A stretch of DNA of 64,000 nucleotides from Chitinophagaceae bacterium (GCA_019638595.1 JAHBTJ010000011.1:1-64000), one strand, 5' to 3'. Shown: positions 9,020 to 18,657, counted from the stretch's first letter. Program-made: numbers and translations. Notes: generated by a model not told the origin, from the letters alone.

Positions 9020-10342
9020 ATGAACAAATTATTGATTACTGCAGGTGTATGCCTGCTCTCATTGATTTCCGCAGCGCAATATTCGTTCCCGCTAAAAGTA
9101 GGCGATAATCCCCGTTATCTTGTAGATCAAAAAGGCGAACCTTTTTTTTATAACGGAGATACCGGCTGGATGCTTTTTTTAAGATTAACCAAAGATGAAA
9201 CAAAGTACTACCTGGCTGACAGAAAGCGAAAGCATTTTACGGCTATTCAAACCATGCTTACCGGTTTTGCCACTTTCAAAGACGCGATCCGGGAAAAACC
9301 TTTTCGCGATTCTACCGATCTTGCCAGTATCAATGAATCTTATTTTGACCACGTGGAATGGGTGGTGCAGCAGGCGGATTCCATGGGGCTGCTGATGTCG
9401 ATTGCACCTTTATGGGCAGGTTGTTGCGGCGAAGGATTTGGCGGTAAGGGGGCGGTTGGTCCCCGGAGCATACTTTCAGACAACGGACCCCAAAAATGCA
9501 GGGCATTTGGTGAGTATATAGGAAAGCGGTTTGCTAAATACAATAATATAGTTTGGATCATGGGTGGAGATATTGACCCTTTCGAAGACCGGGAGGTAAT
9601 GAATGAACTGGCGCTGGGCATTAAATCGCAGGCTCCTCACCACCTGCTTACTTATCATGCTTCATCCTCTCATTCCAGTACCGATGTATGGCCCGATACT
9701 TCATGGCTGGATGTGGTAATGACCTATACTTATTTCAGGGGGTTCAACAAGGCCTGGAATAAAAATCAACCCGATGTATACGAAGTGAATTATAAAGAAT
9801 ACGCGAAGCAACCCGTAAAACCCTTTTTTCTCGGAGAATCAACTTACGAAGGTGAGCACGATGCCTGGGGTTCTCCGGTCCAGGTGCGGAAACAGGCATA
9901 TTGGTCTGTATTAACAGGTGGTATAGGGAACGCCTATGGCAGTCCGTTGTGGCGTATGGACGGTGACTGGAAACGGCAGCTTGAGTTGCCCGGAGGTAAT
10001 TCGCTTCAGTATTTTTATGAATTTTTCCGGTCAAGAAAATGGTTTGAGTTGCTGCCCGATTCCACATCCTCAATTATTACTTCGGGCGCCGGTAAATTTG
10101 CCGGCAATGATTATGCGGTCGCGGCAAAACATCGCGAAGGAAAATATATCATAGCCTATATTCCTTCGGGCAGGACTTTTACTATCAATACTTCGGGTAT
10201 TCGTGGCAGTAAGCTGAAAGCGTCCTGGTATGATCCGGCGAATGGCAAAACTACTTTTGCGGGAAAATATCGTAATAAAGGCGAACTTAGCTTTACAACC
10301 CCCGATGCAAATGACTGGGTACTGATCATTGAAAGCCACTAA
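9020..10342 (+). CDS. DUF4038 glycoside hydrolase, GH140-like
   Basis: This exported protein of 440 residues has a signal peptide (MNKLLITAGVCLLSLISAAQ), a TIM-barrel DUF4038 catalytic domain and a C-terminal collagen-binding-like domain of the DUF5060/putative-collagenase type. Known members of this family (GH140) release apiose-linked sugars from rhamnogalacturonan II. The barrel contains MGGDIDPF with Asp184 and FLGESTYEG with Glu273, which sit where the catalytic acid and nucleophile are expected. It is one of two adjacent, clearly diverged paralogues. The GH140 specificity is an inference from family and context, not proof. Confidence 0.82.
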   Translation: MNKLLITAGVCLLSLISAAQYSFPLKVGDNPRYLVDQKGEPFFYNGDTGWMLFLRLTKDETKYYLADRKRKHFTAIQTMLTGFATFKDAIREKPFRDSTDLASINESYFDHVEWVVQQADSMGLLMSIAPLWAGCCGEGFGGKGAVGPRSILSDNGPQKCRAFGEYIGKRFAKYNNIVWIMGGDIDPFEDREVMNELALGIKSQAPHHLLTYHASSSHSSTDVWPDTSWLDVVMTYTYFRGFNKAWNKNQPDVYEVNYKEYAKQPVKPFFLGESTYEGEHDAWGSPVQVRKQAYWSVLTGGIGNAYGSPLWRMDGDWKRQLELPGGNSLQYFYEFFRSRKWFELLPDSTSSIITSGAGKFAGNDYAVAAKHREGKYIIAYIPSGRTFTINTSGIRGSKLKASWYDPANGKTTFAGKYRNKGELSFTTPDANDWVLIIESH

Positions 10343-10354
10343 ACAAATGCCGTC

Positions 10355-11713
10355 ATGAAAAAAAATGTACTGTTTATACTATGCCAGTTGTTACTGCTGG
10401 CGGGCTACTCACAATTCACTGTAAGCGACAACAGGCATTTCATCATGCGCGACGGGAAACCGTTTTTCTGGCTGGGCGATACCGGCTGGGAACTGTTTCA
10501 CCGCCTTAACCGTGAGCAGGCAGACCAATACCTGGCACGCAGGAGCGAACAGGGATTTACCGTGATACAGGCGGTAGCGTTGGCGGAATTTGATGGTCTG
10601 CATACTCCTAATCCATATGGCGATTTGCCATTACTGAACGATAACCCGGCAACGCCCAATGAAAAATATTTTCAGCATGTAGACTATATTATTGATAAAG
10701 CCGCGGCATTGAACCTGGTAATAGGATTGTTGCCCACCTGGGGCGACAAAATATGGAAAAGCGGGTGGGGCAAAGGCCCGGAGGTATTTACCATACAAAA
10801 TGCAAAACAGTATGGGAAATGGCTGGCAGAAAGGTATAAGGATAAAAAGAACATCATCTGGATACTTGGCGGCGACCGTAACCCCCGGAATGAAGCGCAT
10901 ATTAACATATGGCGGAGTATGGCCGCCGGGATCATCGAAGGCTGTACGGTACAACCAATGATCACATTTCACCCGCAGCCTAATGAAACCGGCAGCGCTG
11001 AATGGTTTCATACAGATGACTGGTTAAGCTTTAATATGTTCCAGAACGGGCATTGCCGGAATATGCCTGTATACGACAAAATACAAGCCGTGTACAACAT
11101 GCATCCCATAAAACCTGTGATGGACGGAGAACCGCTGTACGAAGATCATCCTGTTTGCTTCAATGCAAAAGACCTCGGTACATCGAACGCGTACGATGTA
11201 AGGATCTATGCTTATCTTGACCTGTTTGCGGGAGCTCATGGCCACACCTACGGCTGTCATGATATATGGCAAATGTATTCGCCATACCGGGAGGCGGTAA
11301 ATGGTCCGCATGTATACTGGCAGGAAGCCATGGACTTACCCGGCGCCAGCCAAATGAAATATGTAAAGCGATTGATGCTTTCCAGGCCTTTCCTGGAACG
11401 GGTGCCCGATCAATCGCTGATCGTTGAAAATAACTATGCACCGTCGGAACGCATCCAGGCAACACGCGGAATGGATTATGCTTTTATTTATTCTGCAATG
11501 GGTAAGCCATTTACCGTGAATCTGAACAAAATAAGCGGCGCTGTTTTAAATGCCGGTTGGTTTGACCCGCGTAATGGAGAAATAAAAAAAATTGGATCCA
11601 TACACAAAAAACCGCAGCAAAAATTCATACCGCCATCGTCAGGATATGGACAGGACTGGGTGTTGATATTAGATGACGCATCTAAAAATTATGGACCGCC
11701 AGGCGATAATTGA
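10355..11713 (+). CDS. DUF4038 glycoside hydrolase, second GH140-like copy
   Basis: This exported enzyme of 452 residues has the same two-domain plan as the preceding gene and starts 12 bp after it. Its signal peptide is followed by the DUF4038 barrel motif FFWLGDTGWELFHRL. The candidate catalytic residues are Asp174 in ILGGDRNP and Glu259 in MDGEPLYED, and both are preserved. The sequence differs widely from its neighbour in the loops (for example the HDIWQMYSP segment), so the pair probably acts on different linkages of one substrate rather than being a recent duplication. The C-terminal small beta domain ends in WVLILDD. Confidence 0.82.
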   Translation: MKKNVLFILCQLLLLAGYSQFTVSDNRHFIMRDGKPFFWLGDTGWELFHRLNREQADQYLARRSEQGFTVIQAVALAEFDGLHTPNPYGDLPLLNDNPATPNEKYFQHVDYIIDKAAALNLVIGLLPTWGDKIWKSGWGKGPEVFTIQNAKQYGKWLAERYKDKKNIIWILGGDRNPRNEAHINIWRSMAAGIIEGCTVQPMITFHPQPNETGSAEWFHTDDWLSFNMFQNGHCRNMPVYDKIQAVYNMHPIKPVMDGEPLYEDHPVCFNAKDLGTSNAYDVRIYAYLDLFAGAHGHTYGCHDIWQMYSPYREAVNGPHVYWQEAMDLPGASQMKYVKRLMLSRPFLERVPDQSLIVENNYAPSERIQATRGMDYAFIYSAMGKPFTVNLNKISGAVLNAGWFDPRNGEIKKIGSIHKKPQQKFIPPSSGYGQDWVLILDDASKNYGPPGDN

Positions 11714-11851
11714 TATCATGAGCTACCGGCTTCCTCCAAAAACAATAATGTGCAAACGATTGTGCCGCTATTTTAAAGGATTTGTGCGTACTTTGGAAGC
11801 GAAAATTTGGAATACACCCTCTTTCGGGCTAAAACTCCTTTTTACATTATT

Positions 11852-13129
11852 ATGAAACAAAAGCAGAATAATTCCAGGCGCTTGTTTTTGAAAAATTCAA
11901 TGGGCGCGCTGGCGGCATTTACTATTGTGCCGAGGCATGTTTTGGGTGGGCCGGGGTACCTGGCGCCCAGCGATACGCTTACCAAAGCTGTTGTAGGTGT
12001 GGGATCTATGGGACGTGGACATTTTGAATATGCGGGAACGCGCACTGTGGCTGTTTGCGATGTGGATACCCGCCATATACAACTGGCCCTGGACGCGCTG
12101 GGCGGTGGCAAGGGTGTAAAAACGTTCAGGGATTACCGTGAGCTGATAGCTCTTCCCGAAGTGGATATTGTGCATGTGGCTACGCCGCCGCACTGGCACG
12201 GTATTATTGCCGCCGATGCCGCCCGTGCCGGAAAAGACATCTGGTGCGAAAAGCCCATGACTCGTACCATAGGTGAAGGAAAGCGCCTGGTGGAAGCGGT
12301 GCAGCAGCATGGCAGGATATTCAGACTGAATACCTGGTTCCGCTTTTCTGATAATTTTTATGGTATGAACACCACTGTAAAACCTATTAAGAAACTGGTG
12401 GAAAGCGGGATGCTGGGTTGGCCTTTAAAGGTTACGGTGAGCAGGCATACCGGTTTCGACTGGAAATTTTACTGGGTAGGAAAAACCGATCTGAAGCCCG
12501 GGCCCGTTCCTAAAGAGCTGGATTATGAAATGTGGCTGGGTCCTGCTCCTTATAAACCATACAGCGAGCATCGTGTACATACTACTTTCCGCGGCTACTG
12601 GGATTATGATGGCGGCGGATTGGGCGATATGGGACAGCATTATATAGATCCCATACAGTATTTCCTGGGTAAAGATGATACCAGTCCCGTATCTGTTGAA
12701 ATAGATGCGCCTCAACAGCACGATGATGCGGTGGGAACCTGGAGAAAAATTACTTATACCTACGAAGATGGCTGCCAGATCATACTCGACGGCGCCGGCA
12801 CTGCCGAAGGAGCTGCTTATATTGAAGGGCCTAAAGGAAAATTGTTTGCCGGCTTCCGGTCCGATATTCCCGATTTTGAAAGAAAGCTGGCAGCGTTTCC
12901 TGATCCTGCACCACAGGTAACAGATTTTGCAGACGCGGTAAAGAACCGGAAAAAATTCGCCCTCAATGAAGAGAATGGCCACCGCTCGTGTACCATTATC
13001 AATATTGGTAAGATAGCGCTGCAACTGGGCCGCAATCTTAAGTTCGACCCGGTAAAGCAGGAATTTATCAACGACGAAGGCGCTAATCGCTTATTGAATC
13101 CGCCTTTGCGTGGACCGTGGTTTATATAA
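11852..13129 (+). CDS. Tat-exported Gfo/Idh/MocA oxidoreductase
   Basis: This NAD(P)-dependent sugar oxidoreductase of 425 residues begins with a twin-arginine signal (NSRRLFLKNSMGALAAF), so it should be exported already folded with its cofactor. The start is ATG 11852; an in-frame TTG 45 bp upstream would bury the signal and is rejected. The Rossmann motif VVGVGSMGRG and the EKP motif (residues 133-135) are visible, followed by the alpha/beta substrate domain. The gene lies between the GH140-like enzymes and the DUF1080 protein. Family members oxidise a sugar hydroxyl, often C3, so that a DUF1080 enzyme can cleave the keto-glycoside. The specific substrate is not known. Confidence 0.85.
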   Translation: MKQKQNNSRRLFLKNSMGALAAFTIVPRHVLGGPGYLAPSDTLTKAVVGVGSMGRGHFEYAGTRTVAVCDVDTRHIQLALDALGGGKGVKTFRDYRELIALPEVDIVHVATPPHWHGIIAADAARAGKDIWCEKPMTRTIGEGKRLVEAVQQHGRIFRLNTWFRFSDNFYGMNTTVKPIKKLVESGMLGWPLKVTVSRHTGFDWKFYWVGKTDLKPGPVPKELDYEMWLGPAPYKPYSEHRVHTTFRGYWDYDGGGLGDMGQHYIDPIQYFLGKDDTSPVSVEIDAPQQHDDAVGTWRKITYTYEDGCQIILDGAGTAEGAAYIEGPKGKLFAGFRSDIPDFERKLAAFPDPAPQVTDFADAVKNRKKFALNEENGHRSCTIINIGKIALQLGRNLKFDPVKQEFINDEGANRLLNPPLRGPWFI

Positions 13130-13235
13130 TGGTCATAACAACGGGCAAAATGCGTTTGCCCGGGTACAGATGAAAAAAGCGGCCACCGGGCCGCACCACA
13201 AACCGAACCATAACAACACAACAACTTTCATTTAC

Positions 13236-16200
13236 ATGCGACAAATATTACTGATAGTTTTTTTGATGAACAGCCTGTTGTTCACGGCAACTGCTCAAAC
13301 AGATGATAACAGGACGGTGACCACCAAGATAGCCGACCTGTTGGCCAAATCGCCTGCCGATGATGCAAAGCAACTGGAAGCCAATGCCGCTGCGGTAGCG
13401 GGACTGGGCGAAGCCGGTATTACCGAGCTGGTAAAAAAGCTGGATGCCGGTGGCGATGTGAGCCGCCTGCATTTCGCCATCAGTGGTTTTTCTTTTGCGG
13501 CAACACAGCCCGGTAAAGAAAGCTGGAGGAGTGTGGCGGTAAAAGCGTATGGAGCCGCTCTGCCGCAATTAAAAGACAACGAAGCAAAATTATTTATACT
13601 CGCGCAACTGGAGCAGGTGGGTAAGGACGATGCGATCCCTTACCTGGAAGGGTATTTGAAAGATGAACGTTTTGCAGACCCGGCCGCCCGTGCACTGGCA
13701 ACCATTAACAGCGACGCGTCTAACAAAACATTACTGGCCGCGCTGGCAAATGCAACCGGCAATGCACGTTTGTCCATAGTGCAGGCATTGGGCGATACCC
13801 GTTACCGTGAGGCTGCGCAGCCCGTAGCGACTTTAGCGGCTTCTGACGATGCCAAAACGGCCAAGGTGGCTTTGTATACGCTGGCGCGTATAGGAGATCC
13901 TGCTTCCCAAAAAATACTGGCAGACGCCGCGGCTAAAAGCGGCTATACTTACAGTGTAACCGATGCGGCTTCATCTTACCTGTTATATCTTTCAAATCTT
14001 GCTACCGGCGGAAACACGAAAGTGGCAGAAAAAGCGGCAACGGCGTTGCTGAAAAAAGCGACTGCCGGTAACCAGGTGCACACCCGCAGCGCTGCTTTAA
14101 AATTGCTTACTGATATACAGGGCGGATCAGGCACTGCTTTGCTTACCGGCGCTATGAAAGATAAGAATGCTGAATACAGGGAAGCGGCCTTGAAATATGC
14201 CCAGCCGTATATCAATGAAACAACTACTCCCGCGTGGCTCAAAGCGCTCAGCAAAGCCGGCGCGCCCGCACAGTCGGAGATCATACGAATGTTAGGTAAT
14301 AAAGGCGTTGCGGCAGCGCTGCCGGTGGTATTAAAATCCATTCAAAGTAAAGATGCCGGCGTGCGTCTTTCGGCTATTACCGCTGCCGCTCAGATAGGCG
14401 GACAGGAAGCGTTACCTGCGTTGCTTGGTATATTAAAAACAGGAAGTACCGGTGAGATAGCCGCAGCCAGGTCGGCCATATTATCCATGGAGGGTAATGA
14501 TGTGGTAAATGAATTGGGTGATGCATTAAATGATGCTTCTCCGGCGGGTAAAGCTGCCATTATAGATGTGTTGGGCGCAAGAGCGGTAAGCTCAAAAGCT
14601 GCCGACATATTACCGTTAGCAGCAAATACCGATCCGCAGATCAGCAATTCGGCAAAGATTGCATTAAAACAAATGGTTACTCCGGCTAACCTGAAGCAGG
14701 TGTACCCGCTTTTATTATCGGCTGGCAATGCGCAGGATATCAGCGACTGGCAGCAGATCATCGTGGCAGGTGTCAGCAGGATCCCCAGCGCAAGAGGCCG
14801 TAACGCCGCCATCCTTGCAGAGATCAGTAAAGCGCCTGCCGATAAAAAATCGCTTTTTTACAATGTACTTTCCGGTATAGGTGATAAAGAAGGATTGGCA
14901 ACCGTAGCCGGAGCTTTTGCTTCGGGCAGCGATCCGGCCAAAAAAGATGTGATCAGCGCCCTTTCCAACTGGAAAGGCGGGCTGGCAACCACGCAGTTGT
15001 ACCAGGTGCTGCAGCAGGCTGGCAAAGGAGCTTTGGCGGCAGACGCTTTCACAGGCTTTGTAAAGCAGATCAGCATTTCAAAAAATACCGATGAGCTTAA
15101 GCTGATCATGCTGCGCAATGCGATGGAGTATGCGCAGACAGATGGCCAGAAAAAAGCGGTATTGAACCAGGTAGGAAAATGTAAAACATTCCTTGCATTT
15201 TTATATGCAGGCAGCTTTTTAGATAATCCTTCTTTAAAAAGAGAGGCAGCGAATGCCGCGATGAATATCGCTATGGCCGATAAATCCATTTATGGAACCA
15301 ACGTGCGCCAGGTGCTTGAGAAATCAATCAGCAGTTTGGGAGGCGCCGAAAGCGAATACCAGAAAGAAGCGTTGCGCAAGCACCTGGCGGAAATGCCGAA
15401 AGGAGAGGGCTTTACATCAATCTTTAATGGCAACGATCTTACAGGCTGGAAAGGACTGGTAGCCGACCCTGTTAAACGGGCAAAAATGGATGCCAAAACC
15501 TTAACCAAAGAACAGGCCAAAGCCGATGAGGAAATGCGTAACGGGTGGAGCGTAAGAGATGGCTTATTGGTTTTTAACGGTCATGGTAACAATCTTTGCA
15601 CGGAGAAAAAATATGCCGACTTTGAAATGTATGTTGACTGGAAGATCACCAAAGACGGCGACGCCGGTATTTACCTGCGTGGTACGCCGCAGGTGCAGAT
15701 ATGGGATACCTCACGTGTAGACGTTGGCGCCCAGGTGGGCTCCGGCGGGTTGTACAACAATCAGAAAAATGAAAGCAAGCCGCTGGTGCTGGCCGATAAT
15801 GCCATTGGCGACTGGAACACTTTCCGCATACAAATGGTGGGTGACCTGGTAACAGTGTACCTGAACGGGGTGCTGGTGGTGAACGGAGTGCCGCTCGAAA
15901 ATTACTGGGATCGCAACCTTCCTATCTTCCCCGAAGAGCAGATAGAGCTGCAGGCACACGGAACGTATGTAGCGTACCGGGATATTTATATCAGGGAAAT
16001 TCCCCGTCCCAAACCGTATGAGCTCACGGATGATGAGAAGAAAGAAGGGTACAGGATCCTGTTCGACGGCACGAGCCTGCACGAGTGGGTAGGCAATAAA
16101 ACCGCTTATGTTATTGAAGATGGCAATATTGCCGTATATCCAAAGCGCGGTGGTAACGGTAACCTGTATACGAAAGATGAATACAGCGATTTTGCTTTCA

Positions 16201-16664
16201 GGTTTGAATTTAAATTAACGCCCGGCGCTAACAACGGTGTAGGTATACGCACTCCGTTAACAGGAGATGCCGCCTATGAAGGAATGGAAATACAGGTGCT
16301 GGACGACGATGCTGATATTTATAAGGAGCTGAAGCCTTACCAGTATCATGGGTCGGTGTATGGAATTATTGCAGCTAAAAGAGGACACCTGAAGCCGGTT
16401 GGTGAATGGAATGAAGAAGAGATCCGTATCGAAGGAACCAGGATCAAAGTTACCCTGAACGGTACTGTTATTGTGGATGGCGATATAGCGGAGGCATCTA
16501 AAGATGGTACTGCCGATCACCGCGACCATCCGGGATTAAAGAGAACCAGCGGGCATATAGGATTCTTAGGGCATGGCGATACTTTGTTCTTCAGGAACAT
16601 TCGTGTAAAAGATCTGGCAAAGCCTGCAGCCGCACCTGTTAAAGGCAAAGCGAAGAAAAAGTAA
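13236..16664 (+). CDS. HEAT-repeat protein with two DUF1080 domains
   Basis: This is a very large exported protein of 1142 residues. The start at ATG 13236 gives a clean signal peptide (MRQILLIVFLMNSLLFTATA); an upstream in-frame start overlapping the previous gene is rejected. Residues of about 25-715 are helical HEAT-like repeats rich in Ala and Lys. Two DUF1080 (3-keto-disaccharide hydrolase) domains follow, near 723-930 (GFTSIFNGNDLTGW) and near 930-1125 (YRILFDGTSLHEW). The tail is basic and low in complexity (KGKAKKK). DUF1080 proteins cleave 3-keto-glycosides made by Gfo/Idh/MocA enzymes, which fits the gene immediately before it. The HEAT array may hold the hydrolase in a larger complex. 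Confidence 0.88.
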   Translation: MRQILLIVFLMNSLLFTATAQTDDNRTVTTKIADLLAKSPADDAKQLEANAAAVAGLGEAGITELVKKLDAGGDVSRLHFAISGFSFAATQPGKESWRSVAVKAYGAALPQLKDNEAKLFILAQLEQVGKDDAIPYLEGYLKDERFADPAARALATINSDASNKTLLAALANATGNARLSIVQALGDTRYREAAQPVATLAASDDAKTAKVALYTLARIGDPASQKILADAAAKSGYTYSVTDAASSYLLYLSNLATGGNTKVAEKAATALLKKATAGNQVHTRSAALKLLTDIQGGSGTALLTGAMKDKNAEYREAALKYAQPYINETTTPAWLKALSKAGAPAQSEIIRMLGNKGVAAALPVVLKSIQSKDAGVRLSAITAAAQIGGQEALPALLGILKTGSTGEIAAARSAILSMEGNDVVNELGDALNDASPAGKAAIIDVLGARAVSSKAADILPLAANTDPQISNSAKIALKQMVTPANLKQVYPLLLSAGNAQDISDWQQIIVAGVSRIPSARGRNAAILAEISKAPADKKSLFYNVLSGIGDKEGLATVAGAFASGSDPAKKDVISALSNWKGGLATTQLYQVLQQAGKGALAADAFTGFVKQISISKNTDELKLIMLRNAMEYAQTDGQKKAVLNQVGKCKTFLAFLYAGSFLDNPSLKREAANAAMNIAMADKSIYGTNVRQVLEKSISSLGGAESEYQKEALRKHLAEMPKGEGFTSIFNGNDLTGWKGLVADPVKRAKMDAKTLTKEQAKADEEMRNGWSVRDGLLVFNGHGNNLCTEKKYADFEMYVDWKITKDGDAGIYLRGTPQVQIWDTSRVDVGAQVGSGGLYNNQKNESKPLVLADNAIGDWNTFRIQMVGDLVTVYLNGVLVVNGVPLENYWDRNLPIFPEEQIELQAHGTYVAYRDIYIREIPRPKPYELTDDEKKEGYRILFDGTSLHEWVGNKTAYVIEDGNIAVYPKRGGNGNLYTKDEYSDFAFRFEFKLTPGANNGVGIRTPLTGDAAYEGMEIQVLDDDADIYKELKPYQYHGSVYGIIAAKRGHLKPVGEWNEEEIRIEGTRIKVTLNGTVIVDGDIAEASKDGTADHRDHPGLKRTSGHIGFLGHGDTLFFRNIRVKDLAKPAAAPVKGKAKKK

Positions 16665-16669
16665 ATGAA

Positions 16670-16746
16670 GTTACAGGTTTCAGGTTACAAGGAAGAAGTT
16701 CGTTGCGTCCTGGAACCTGTTACAGGTTGCATGTTTCAGGTATGAT
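16670..16746. repeat. Heptad array A (GTTACAG type), two blocks
   Basis: Units of 7 bp resembling GTTACAG or GTTTCAG occur at 16670-16690 and again at 16719-16746. Between them, at 16709-16723, similar units run in the opposite orientation and match the first block at 13 of 15 positions when reverse-complemented. The array begins 5 bp after the DUF1080 stop codon and may fold into a hairpin in the 3' untranslated region. Confidence 0.7.
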
Positions 16747-16764
16747 GGATGTTGAAGGTTTGTT

Positions 16765-16980
16765 GTTTATAGTTTGTAGTTTATGGTTTTCTCCAACTAT
16801 AAGTGTTCTATGCGTTATTTTGAAGGCTGCCATATCAACAATTTTATAGCGTCATGGACGCGAAAGTTTGGTGGCAGTTATGAAGTAACGTATTGACAAA
16901 GCTCCGTAGGAGCGGCATTTTCGCAGGTTTCAAACGTTTATGGTTCCCAGCTATAAACAAAAAACCATAAACTATAAATT
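16765..16980. repeat. Heptad array B (GTTTATA type) with distant inverted arm
   Basis: The left arm at 16765-16790 consists of 7-bp units (GTTTATA, GTTTGTA, GTTTATG). The right arm at 16962-16980 reads as the reverse complement of the left arm but lacks exactly one heptad. The two arms enclose about 170 bp with no recognisable gene. The exact one-unit difference shows that the heptad is the unit of gain and loss. Confidence 0.75.
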
Positions 16981-16990
16981 GCTGCTTACA

Positions 16991-17053
16991 CTCACAGCCC
17001 GCAGCTCATAGCTCATAGCCGATAGCCCATAGCTGACAGCCCACACCCCATAT
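16991..17053. repeat. Heptad array C, nine units
   Basis: Nine uninterrupted 7-bp units share the consensus C-(T/C)-(C/G)-A-(T/C)-A-G; examples are CTCATAG and CCGATAG. The array ends 70 bp before the next gene. The same heptamer family recurs at 36254-36281 and 61913-62045. The stretch 16665-17123 holds only arrays A, B and C and no supported gene. Confidence 0.85.
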
Positions 17054-17123
17054 CATATTCATAAAAATCGCATGTGTTTTTTACAAAAGATCATTGTAAT
17101 TTCAGGTTTACTAAATATTGAGT

Positions 17124-17471
17124 ATGCAGGCCAAAACAAATACGGAACCGAAGATCGTATATCGCTTTTTCAATGCTGAAAATGGCAATTGCATAACCGG
17201 ATCTGAAGCCAGGAAGCTACCTCCTGATGCTGTTATTGTAGAAGCCCTTCGCGTACCCTCTAAAAAGTCATCCGTACCCAAAGCTCAAAAGCATTTTCCG
17301 CAAAACTATCCTTCACCGGCATTGAACGAAGTCAGCCAGCCTGTATCAATAAATGCCCGCATGGAAAATATGTTTACGCGTTTTATAAGCCGTCTCAAGC
17401 GTGCGTTTATCATTTCGCCGGGTAATAAAAAGGAGCAACCCCTGTTTGAAGTAAATGAATCTTTCAGGTAA
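17124..17471 (+). CDS. Hypothetical small cytoplasmic protein
   Basis: The product of 115 residues is not recognised. It has no signal peptide or membrane segment. The first part (PKIVYRFFNAENGNCITGSEARKLPPDAVIVEAL) looks like a compact fold; the rest is basic and Pro/Ser/Lys-rich with a small amphipathic stretch (MFTRFISRLKRAFI). ATG 17124 is preferred to the in-frame TTG 6 bp upstream. It lies 36 bp before the thioredoxin-like gene on the same strand, so the two may be co-transcribed. Confidence 0.55.
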   Translation: MQAKTNTEPKIVYRFFNAENGNCITGSEARKLPPDAVIVEALRVPSKKSSVPKAQKHFPQNYPSPALNEVSQPVSINARMENMFTRFISRLKRAFIISPGNKKEQPLFEVNESFR

Positions 17472-17507
17472 AGAATTACAATAGACCTTTGATTAATATC
17501 AATCAAT

Positions 17508-18626
17508 ATGAGATCAGTCTTTGCCGCTTTTTTCACGCTGCTCTTTTTACAATCCTATAGTCAGTACGCGTTTGAGCTGAATGGTAGGGTGCCGCCTTCG
17601 CTCAATCATCAAAAGTTGGTTTTTTGTATATGGGATGTGTATTCGAACCATGCATTTAAAAAAACAGATACCATTTTAATAAAGAATAACGCATTTTCGG
17701 TAAAAGGCTTTTTAAATAAGCCTTCCGAAAACGCTTACTTATTATTGATGGATAAGCGCAGCCAGGTATATTTTGTTATAGATTCCGGGAAGAATACAAT
17801 GATCGTTCATGAAATACCGGCTAATTCCATAACAAAGAAAAATAAGCTTTCTGCGTCAGAGATGATCAATTCGAAGTCAAATATATTGAAGAAAAAGCTT
17901 GATCGTTTCTTATATGAGGACTACCTGGAGGAGCAGAGGAATAAGAATAATAAATCAGACAGCCTGGCCGTGGCGCGTTTGAAGCAACTGAGATTAAAAG
18001 AGTTTAACCTGTTGCAACAGTTTCCCGACACCTATTATAGCCTTATTAAGCTATATAGTTTATCAGGTGCACGTTCGCTAAAGCTCGATAAAATATTAGC
18101 CTTTTATAATACGTTGGATGCCAGGATCAGGGAAACCACATTAGGTAAGGAACTAAAGGAGAAGCTGCTTAATTATTATAAGCTGGAAGCGGGGAGCGCT
18201 GTTAAATCTTTTTCGGCCTTCACTCCAACAGGCGCAAACTTTACCAACCAGTCTTTGAATGATACGGTTTACCTCCTGGCATTTGGGGCTACCTGGTGCG
18301 GCCCCTGCAAGCAAAATATTCCTATGCTGAAAGGGGTATATAATAAATTCCGTGATAAAAAATTTGCCATAGTGTATGTTAACCTCGACGGGAATGAGGA
18401 TGTATGGAAAAGCCAGATAAAAAGTTATGGGATGGACTGGATCAATGTGTCGGATAACGTAAAATGGAAAGAAAGTGAGCTGGTAAAAGCTTTTAATATT
18501 ACAGTTATTCCCCTGTATTTTGTAATTGACCAGGATCAAAAAATTGTTTATAACTCCAGGAGCAGGCTGTCAGAAAATGCAGGGTACGAAGAAATGGAGC
18601 AAGTCATTACAGGGCTTTTAAAATGA
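17508..18626 (+). CDS. TlpA-like periplasmic thioredoxin with DUF4369-type N-terminus
   Basis: This exported thiol-disulfide oxidoreductase of 372 residues has a signal peptide (MRSVFAAFFTLLFLQSYSQ). An N-terminal beta-rich domain of the DUF4369 kind is followed by a helical linker and a C-terminal thioredoxin domain with the redox motif WCGPC at residues 263-267 and a cis-Pro loop (NITVIPLYFVID). Proteins of this layout are abundant in Bacteroidota and are thought to reduce or isomerise periplasmic disulfides. Nothing nearby reveals its partner. Confidence 0.88.
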   Translation: MRSVFAAFFTLLFLQSYSQYAFELNGRVPPSLNHQKLVFCIWDVYSNHAFKKTDTILIKNNAFSVKGFLNKPSENAYLLLMDKRSQVYFVIDSGKNTMIVHEIPANSITKKNKLSASEMINSKSNILKKKLDRFLYEDYLEEQRNKNNKSDSLAVARLKQLRLKEFNLLQQFPDTYYSLIKLYSLSGARSLKLDKILAFYNTLDARIRETTLGKELKEKLLNYYKLEAGSAVKSFSAFTPTGANFTNQSLNDTVYLLAFGATWCGPCKQNIPMLKGVYNKFRDKKFAIVYVNLDGNEDVWKSQIKSYGMDWINVSDNVKWKESELVKAFNITVIPLYFVIDQDQKIVYNSRSRLSENAGYEEMEQVITGLLK

Positions 18627-18657
18627 AATTTTTATCCGGATCTGTAATGTGTGAATA

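Noticed and set aside
12425-13024. 199-codon open frame on - inside the Gfo/Idh/MocA gene
   Set aside because: It is a shadow of a well-supported coding sequence, with no start context and no recognisable domain.
16670-17053. CRISPR array
   Set aside because: The repeats are contiguous 7-bp units with no spacers of constant length and no cas genes are near.
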